This document shows, one piece after another, positions 5,999-9,742 of a stretch of DNA of 9,742 bases. Position numbers and translations under genes: made by a program. Every line of letters starts with the position of its first letter. Within the stretch, counting starts at the first letter, position 1. The stretch comes from Thermoleophilaceae bacterium (GTDB lineage Bacteria; Actinomycetota; Thermoleophilia; Solirubrobacterales; Thermoleophilaceae): NCBI GenBank assembly GCA_013813135.1, contig JACCSF010000367.1, forward strand, positions 1 through 9,742, given 5' to 3'. The notes below the pieces were generated by a model. The model had not been told where the DNA came from. It did no database searches and was given only the letters and a program-made list of their open reading frames with translations.

Positions 5999-6033
5999 GC
6001 TAATCCCCTTTTCCAACGGCCTACGGGGTTAGC
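5999..6033 (-). promoter_or_regulatory. Alternative hairpin masking the CAP-gene ribosome site
   Basis: On the minus strand GCTAACCCC (6033-6025), part of the conserved riboswitch core, is complementary to GGGG (6008-6005) plus TTAGC (6003-5999) with only A6004 bulged. That gives 9 pairs around a 16-base loop. The downstream strand contains the Shine-Dalgarno AAGGGGA and ends one base before the TTG start. Forming this hairpin would break the riboswitch fold and hide the ribosome site, so it is a candidate translational expression platform. No T-tract follows, arguing against a terminator. Confidence 0.55.
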
Positions 6034-6146
6034 TGACGGGCTCGCACAGGAAAGGTTGCGCGCCGGCCCCGCGGCCGGTTAGCCCCGCACTACTTGGGTC
6101 CCCCGTTCACCCCCGGCCGGGTGCCAGAGGTGATTCGGCGATTCAT
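6018..6146 (-). promoter_or_regulatory. c-di-AMP riboswitch (ydaO/yuaA class)
   Basis: The minus-strand leader of the CAP gene carries, in the right order, the conserved blocks of the ydaO/yuaA riboswitch. These are CGCCGAATC (6140-6132), GGGGGTGAACGGGG then GACCCAAGTAG (about 6115-6090), a GC-rich variable stem AACCGGCCGCGGGGCCGG (6080-6063), CCTTTCCTGTGCGAG (6055-6041), and the hallmark CCCGTCAGCTAACCCCGTAG (6040-6021). GCC at 6139-6137 can pair with GGC at 6021-6019 as the closing stem. The class binds cyclic di-AMP and in Gram-positive bacteria controls wall hydrolases, osmolyte and K+ transport genes. Here it sits 21 bases before the TTG of a secreted CAP protein. It overlaps, on the other strand, the region just before ileS. 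Exact ends are estimates. Confidence 0.9.
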
Positions 6147-6169
6147 CTGGAGTGTTATCACGTCGCGCC

Positions 6170-6175
6170 TAGAAT
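6170..6175 (+). promoter_or_regulatory. Predicted -10 element for ileS
   Basis: TAGAAT (5 of 6 to TATAAT) lies 11 bases before the ileS GTG, so the leader would be about 4-5 bases and without a Shine-Dalgarno. No clear -35 is seen at 16-18 bases upstream (CTGGAG region, 6147-6152). It lies close to the presumed promoter of the opposite CAP transcript. Confidence 0.5.
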
Positions 6176-6186
6176 CGACGCCACTC

Positions 6187-9100
6187 GTGGCCCGCTACGC
6201 CCCAGTCGACTCCGCGCAGTCCTTTCCCGAGCTCGAGCAAACGGTGCTCGAGCGCTGGCGCGAGCGCGATGTCTTCCACGAGTCGATCCGCCGCCGCGAG
6301 GGCTCGCCGCGCTTCGTCTTCTACGAAGGCCCGCCCACGGCGAACGGCCGTCCCGGCTCCCACCACGTCCTCTCGAGGGTCTTCAAGGATGTCTTTCCGC
6401 GCTTCAAGACCATGCGCGGGCACTTCGTGCCGCGCAAGGGCGGATGGGACTGCCACGGCCTGCCGGTGGAGCTCGAGATCGAGAAGGAGCTCGGCTTCAC
6501 GTCGAAGGAGGACATCGAGCGCTACGGAGTGGAGCAGTTCAACGCCAAGTGCCGTGAGTCGGTACTGCGCTACGTCGACGAGTGGAACGCCCTCACGGAG
6601 CGGATCGGCTTCTGGATCGACACCGACGACGCCTACTTCACGCTCGACAACGCCTACGTCGAGTCGGTCTGGTGGTCGCTCAAGCAGGTCTGGGAGAAGG
6701 GTCTGCTCGAGGAGGGCCACAAGGTCGTTCCCTACTGCACCCGCTGCGGCACCGCGCTCTCGTCGCACGAGGTGGCGCTCGGCTACCGGGACGTGCTCGA
6801 CCCGAGCCTCTTCGTGCGCTTCCCGCTGCTCGACGAGCCGAACGTGTCCCTGCTCGCATGGACGACGATGCCGTGGACGCTCGTCCCGCACGCGGCGATC
6901 GCGGTCGATCCCGACGTCACGTACGTACGCGCACGGCTCGGGGGCGAGACGCTGATCCTGGCCGAGGCGCTCGTCGACGGCGTGCTCGGCGACGAGGCCG
7001 AGATCGAGCGGCGCATGCCCGGCTCCGTCCTGCTCGGGCTGCGCTATGAGCCGCCCTTCCCGTACATCGCCGACTACGGGGAGAAGGGCCACACCGTCCT
7101 GGCCGGCGACTTCGTCTCGATCGAGGACGGCACCGGCGTGGTCCACACCGGTGCGGCGTTCGGCGAGGACGACTTCCGCCTGGCCACCGAGAACGGCCTC
7201 ACGATCCACAACCCGGTACGCCCGGACGGCACCTTCGACGAGCGCACGGGGCCCTTCGCCGGGATGTACGTGCGCGACGCCGACGCGCCGATCATCGCGG
7301 CGCTGCGCGACTCCGGACGGCTTTTCCGCGCCGGCGAGTACGAGCATGCCTACCCGCACTGCTGGCGCTGCGACACGCCGCTGATCTACTACGCCAAGAC
7401 GAACTGGTACGTGCGCACGACGGCGGTGAAGGACCAGCTGCTGGCCGCCAACGAGACGATCCGGTGGTACCCCGAGCACATCAAACACGGCCGCTTCGGC
7501 AACTGGCTCGAGAACAACGTGGACTGGGCGCTGTCGCGCGAGCGCTACTGGGGCACGCCGCTGCCCGTCTGGCGCTGCGCCGATCACGCTGAGCACGTGG
7601 TTTGCGTCGGGTCGCTGGCGGAGATCGCCGAGCGCGGCGGCACGCCCCCCGACGACGTGCACCGCCCGTACGTCGACGAGGTCGTGCTGCGCTGTGAGGA
7701 GTGCGGGGGCGAGATGCGCCGCGTGCCCGACCTGATCGACGTCTGGTGGGACTCGGGCTGCATGCCGTTCGCGCAGTGGCACGCGCCGTTCGAGAACGGG
7801 GACGAGTTCGAACGCAACTTCCCGGCCGACTACGTCTGCGAGGCGCTCGACCAGACGCGCGGGTGGTTCTATTCGCTGCTCGCCGTGTCCGTGCTGCTGT
7901 CCGGCCGCGCGTCGTATGAGACGTGCCTCTGCCTCGGCCTGATCCTGGACCCGGACGGCCAGAAGATGTCCAAGTCGAAGGGAAACGTGGTGGTGCCCTG
8001 GGACGTGCTGGACACTCACGGCGCGGACGCCTTCCGCTGGTACTACTTCACCTCGAAGCAGCCCTGGGACGGCTATCGCTTCTCGCTCGAGACGGTCGGC
8101 GAGTCGGTCCGCCAGTTCCTCAAGCCGCTCTGGAACACGTACGCGTTCTACGTCCTCTACGCGAACGTGAACGGGATCGAAGACGTCGCCCCCGACGGCG
8201 AGCCGACAGAGCTCGACCGCTGGATCGAATCGCGCCTCGCCGCGACGACCGAGCGCGTGACCGAGCGCATGGAGGACTACGACACGACGTTCGCCGGCCG
8301 AGCGATCGCCGACTTCGTCGACGAGCTCTCGAACTGGTACGTGCGGCTGTCGCGCCGGCGCTTCTGGGACGGCGACCGCACCGCCTTCGCGGTCCTGAAT
8401 CGCTGTCTCGTCACCCTGACCAAGCTGCTGGCGCCGCTTACCCCCTTCGTCGCGGACGCCATCTACGAGAACCTGGACGGCGGCGAGCCGTCGGTGCACC
8501 TGTGCGACTTTCCCGAGCCCGGCGCGCGCGACGAGCGGCTCGAGCGGGAGATGCAGGTGGTGCGCGACGCCGTCGAGCTGGGCCGCGCCGCCCGCGCGCA
8601 CGCCAGGCTGAAGGTGCGCCAGCCGCTGCGCGAGGCCGTGGTGGTGGCGGCGGCGCGCGAGCGCGAGTCGATCGAGCGGCTGCAGGGCCTGCTCACCGAC
8701 GAGCTCAACGTCAAGTCGATCCGCTACGTCTCCGAGGCGGACGAGCTGGGCCGCTTCGAGGTGAAGCCCAACTACCGCGCGCTGGGCCCGCGCTTCGGCA
8801 AGCACATGCCGCAGGTGGCCGCGGCGGTCGCATCGCTGGACCCCGGGCGCCTGCGCGACGGCGGCCGCGCCGGCATCAACGTGGACGGCAAGGAGCACCA
8901 GATCGGCCCGGAGGACGTCCAGATCGTGCTCCAGCCGCTAGACGGCTACCAGGTGGAGCGCTCAGGCACGCACGCGGTCGCGCTCAACCTCGAGCTCGAC
9001 GAGGAGCTGCGGCGCGAGGCGCTTGCCCGCGAGGTCGTGCACTCCGTGCAGGCGGCGCGCAAGACGGCCGGTCTGAACGTGGAGGACCGCATCGCGCTCA

Positions 9101-9264
9101 CGCTCGGGGGTGACGAGGAGCTGCTGGCCGCGACGCGGGCGCACGAGGACTACGTCACGGGCGAGACGCTCGCCACCTCGGTCACATACGACGCCGCCGA
9201 CGCCGACGCCGCTCGCTCGGAGATCGAGGGAAGGCCCTTGCTGATCGCCGTAACCCGCGAGTAG
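6187..9264 (+). CDS. ileS: Isoleucyl-tRNA synthetase, type 2 (IleRS2)
   Basis: Charges tRNA-Ile with isoleucine using ATP; cytoplasmic, essential. In the 1025-residue product, YEGPPTANGRPGSHHVLSR (46-64) carries the class I HIGH region as GSHH (57-60). The editing domain (about 200-395) holds WTTMPW (225-230) and GTGVVH...FGEDD (315-329). WALSRERYWGTPLPVW (447-462) and the KMSKS loop GQKMSKSKGN (591-600) follow, then the anticodon-binding helices (about 640-800) and a long C-terminal region typical of the type 2 (eukaryote-like) enzyme. One zinc site is C184/C187 with C392/C395. A second is C464 and H467 with C503/C506, where one usual cysteine is histidine. Type 2 enzymes are naturally tolerant of mupirocin. 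GTG at 6187 is chosen because the protein aligns from ARYAPVDSAQSFPELEQ and TAGAAT sits just upstream; in-frame sequence back to 6094 overlaps the opposite riboswitch. Confidence 0.97.
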   Translation: MARYAPVDSAQSFPELEQTVLERWRERDVFHESIRRREGSPRFVFYEGPPTANGRPGSHHVLSRVFKDVFPRFKTMRGHFVPRKGGWDCHGLPVELEIEKELGFTSKEDIERYGVEQFNAKCRESVLRYVDEWNALTERIGFWIDTDDAYFTLDNAYVESVWWSLKQVWEKGLLEEGHKVVPYCTRCGTALSSHEVALGYRDVLDPSLFVRFPLLDEPNVSLLAWTTMPWTLVPHAAIAVDPDVTYVRARLGGETLILAEALVDGVLGDEAEIERRMPGSVLLGLRYEPPFPYIADYGEKGHTVLAGDFVSIEDGTGVVHTGAAFGEDDFRLATENGLTIHNPVRPDGTFDERTGPFAGMYVRDADAPIIAALRDSGRLFRAGEYEHAYPHCWRCDTPLIYYAKTNWYVRTTAVKDQLLAANETIRWYPEHIKHGRFGNWLENNVDWALSRERYWGTPLPVWRCADHAEHVVCVGSLAEIAERGGTPPDDVHRPYVDEVVLRCEECGGEMRRVPDLIDVWWDSGCMPFAQWHAPFENGDEFERNFPADYVCEALDQTRGWFYSLLAVSVLLSGRASYETCLCLGLILDPDGQKMSKSKGNVVVPWDVLDTHGADAFRWYYFTSKQPWDGYRFSLETVGESVRQFLKPLWNTYAFYVLYANVNGIEDVAPDGEPTELDRWIESRLAATTERVTERMEDYDTTFAGRAIADFVDELSNWYVRLSRRRFWDGDRTAFAVLNRCLVTLTKLLAPLTPFVADAIYENLDGGEPSVHLCDFPEPGARDERLEREMQVVRDAVELGRAARAHARLKVRQPLREAVVVAAARERESIERLQGLLTDELNVKSIRYVSEADELGRFEVKPNYRALGPRFGKHMPQVAAAVASLDPGRLRDGGRAGINVDGKEHQIGPEDVQIVLQPLDGYQVERSGTHAVALNLELDEELRREALAREVVHSVQAARKTAGLNVEDRIALTLGGDEELLAATRAHEDYVTGETLATSVTYDAADADAARSEIEGRPLLIAVTRE

Positions 9265-9267
9265 TCT
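9238..9267 (+). promoter_or_regulatory. Predicted promoter for the 9277 membrane-protein gene
   Basis: TTGCTG (9238-9243), an 18-base spacer and TAGTCT (9262-9267) form a plausible -35/-10 pair, with the -10 placed 9 bases before the ATG at 9277. The TAG of the -10 is also the ileS stop codon. The gene may therefore have its own near-leaderless transcript as well as read-through from ileS. Confidence 0.45.
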
Positions 9268-9276
9268 GGCCCGACG

Positions 9277-9681
9277 ATGCCGCTCCCGCCCGCATTCGAG
9301 GATCGCAAGCCTGCCGAGCAGATCATCGGCGCCGTCGTGGTGACGATGGTGTTCGGGCTCCTCACCGGCTTTGCGCTCGGCTGGAACGAGATCGTCTACT
9401 ACATCCTGGCGGGGCCGATCGCGATCGCCGGCGGCTTCGTGGGCGGCATGGAGCACCGCGCCGTCGACGAGGGCTTCGTGCGCGGCGCGATGGGCGGCCT
9501 CGTCTTCGGCAGCTTCATCCTGCTCGGCCTGGAGATCCTCAACGACGAGCCCGCGGCGTACCTGGGCAAGCCCCACGTGGGGCTGGTGTTCGTCACCACG
9601 ATCGGCGGCTCGATCCTCGGCGCCGTGGGCGCCGCGTACCGCGCTCGCCGCGAGCGCGAACTGGGCGCGGCTTCGAGCTGA
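9277..9681 (+). CDS. Small four-helix membrane protein, unknown function
   Basis: A 134-residue predicted integral membrane protein that I do not recognise. A short soluble N-terminus (MPLPPAFEDRKPAEQ) is followed by four hydrophobic segments at about residues 15-34, 37-57, 68-87 and 101-120, then a basic tail RARRERE that by the positive-inside rule should lie in the cytoplasm. Helices 2-4 are rich in glycine and alanine (AGGFVGGME, GAMGGLVFGS, GGSILGAVGAA), suggesting tight helix packing. The loop between helices 2 and 3 has acidic and basic residues (EHRAVDEGFVRG), possibly a functional site. It begins 12 bases after the ileS stop on the same strand, but no functional link to translation is implied. 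Coding is supported by the TAGTCT-ATG spacing and by membrane-like composition that its other frames lack. Confidence 0.72.
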   Translation: MPLPPAFEDRKPAEQIIGAVVVTMVFGLLTGFALGWNEIVYYILAGPIAIAGGFVGGMEHRAVDEGFVRGAMGGLVFGSFILLGLEILNDEPAAYLGKPHVGLVFVTTIGGSILGAVGAAYRARRERELGAASS

Positions 9682-9742
9682 GGCCGGAAGCTCGCGCGCG
9701 CCGCGCGCTCGCCGCTGAGGCCGGAGGCTCGCGCGCGCCGCG
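9677..9742 (+). repeat. Direct repeat, 29-base unit, 37-base period, cut by window end
   Basis: Two copies of a 29-base unit (9677-9705 and 9714-9742) differ at one base (A9688 versus G9725). Each begins GCTGAGGCCGGA and ends CTCGCGCGCGCCGCG. Eight bases (CGCTCGCC) separate them. The first copy contains the TGA stop of the upstream gene (9679-9681). CGAGCT (9674-9679) and AGCTCG (9689-9694) can also form a hairpin. With an 8-base gap this is not a CRISPR array. Whether more copies follow is beyond the window. Confidence 0.6.

Noticed and set aside
5015..6016. 333-codon minus-strand frame spanning the MarR and CAP genes
   Set aside because: Runs over two well-supported genes in other frames and starts within the CAP ribosome site; product is low-complexity.
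6094..6186. N-terminal extension of IleRS from an upstream in-frame start
   Set aside because: The 31 extra residues do not match the family and coincide with the opposite-strand riboswitch; GTG 6187 follows a TAGAAT element.
6169..8898. 909-codon open frame on the minus strand across ileS
   Set aside because: Antisense shadow of ileS with low-complexity Val/Arg/Leu/Ala composition, no recognisable domain, and a start at the ileS promoter side.
9677..9742. CRISPR array
   Set aside because: Two units with an 8-base gap; spacers are far too short and the sequence is simple GC-rich.

Overview
The window is GC-rich chromosomal DNA, densely coding on both strands. No insertion sequence, phage gene, CRISPR array, tRNA or rRNA was seen. 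The likely host is an actinobacterium (Actinomycetota), possibly of the Thermoleophilia/Solirubrobacterales type. The reasons are base composition, frequent GTG and TTG starts, several TAnnnT -10 elements placed so close to start codons that the mRNAs should be leaderless or nearly so, an actinobacterial-looking c-di-AMP riboswitch, and protein sequence style. The class assignment is inference.

Layout. Positions 1-224 hold no confident gene, only a possible broken reading frame on the minus strand. A dihydrofolate-reductase/RibD-C family protein (225-878, minus) diverges from a secreted peptidoglycan-binding M23 endopeptidase (992-1978, plus). That gene converges on class II fumarase fumC (1975-3282, minus), and the two share one CTAG palindrome as both stop codons. 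Divergent from fumC is a small zinc-ribbon plus PAS-like protein (3389-3901, plus). After a 202-bp gap with a sigma-28 (FliA/WhiG-type) promoter candidate and a GTGCAA dyad comes a MerR-type regulator with a B12-binding-like domain that lacks the cobalt-ligating histidine motif (4104-5018, plus).

A MarR-type regulator (5120-5551, plus) then converges on a secreted CAP/SCP-domain protein (5548-5997, minus), again sharing a single CTAG as both stops. The CAP gene starts with TTG and is preceded by a well-conserved c-di-AMP (ydaO/yuaA-class) riboswitch at about 6018-6146 on the minus strand. The riboswitch fills most of the 189-bp divergent region with isoleucyl-tRNA synthetase ileS (6187-9264, plus). 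Its last conserved strand can alternatively pair with the Shine-Dalgarno region of the CAP gene. IleS is the type 2 enzyme and carries the swapped GXHH signature in place of HIGH. Downstream are a four-helix membrane protein of unknown function (9277-9681, plus) and a direct repeat cut by the window edge.

How the genes relate: two products act outside the membrane on or near the cell wall (M23 peptidase and CAP protein), and the CAP gene is apparently wired to c-di-AMP, a second messenger tied to osmotic and wall homeostasis. fumC and ileS are housekeeping genes. The strongest items for follow-up are the riboswitch with its unusual expression platform, the GXHH IleRS, the zinc-ribbon/PAS protein next to a B12-blind MerR regulator under a sigma-28-like promoter, and the repeated shared-stop arrangement.
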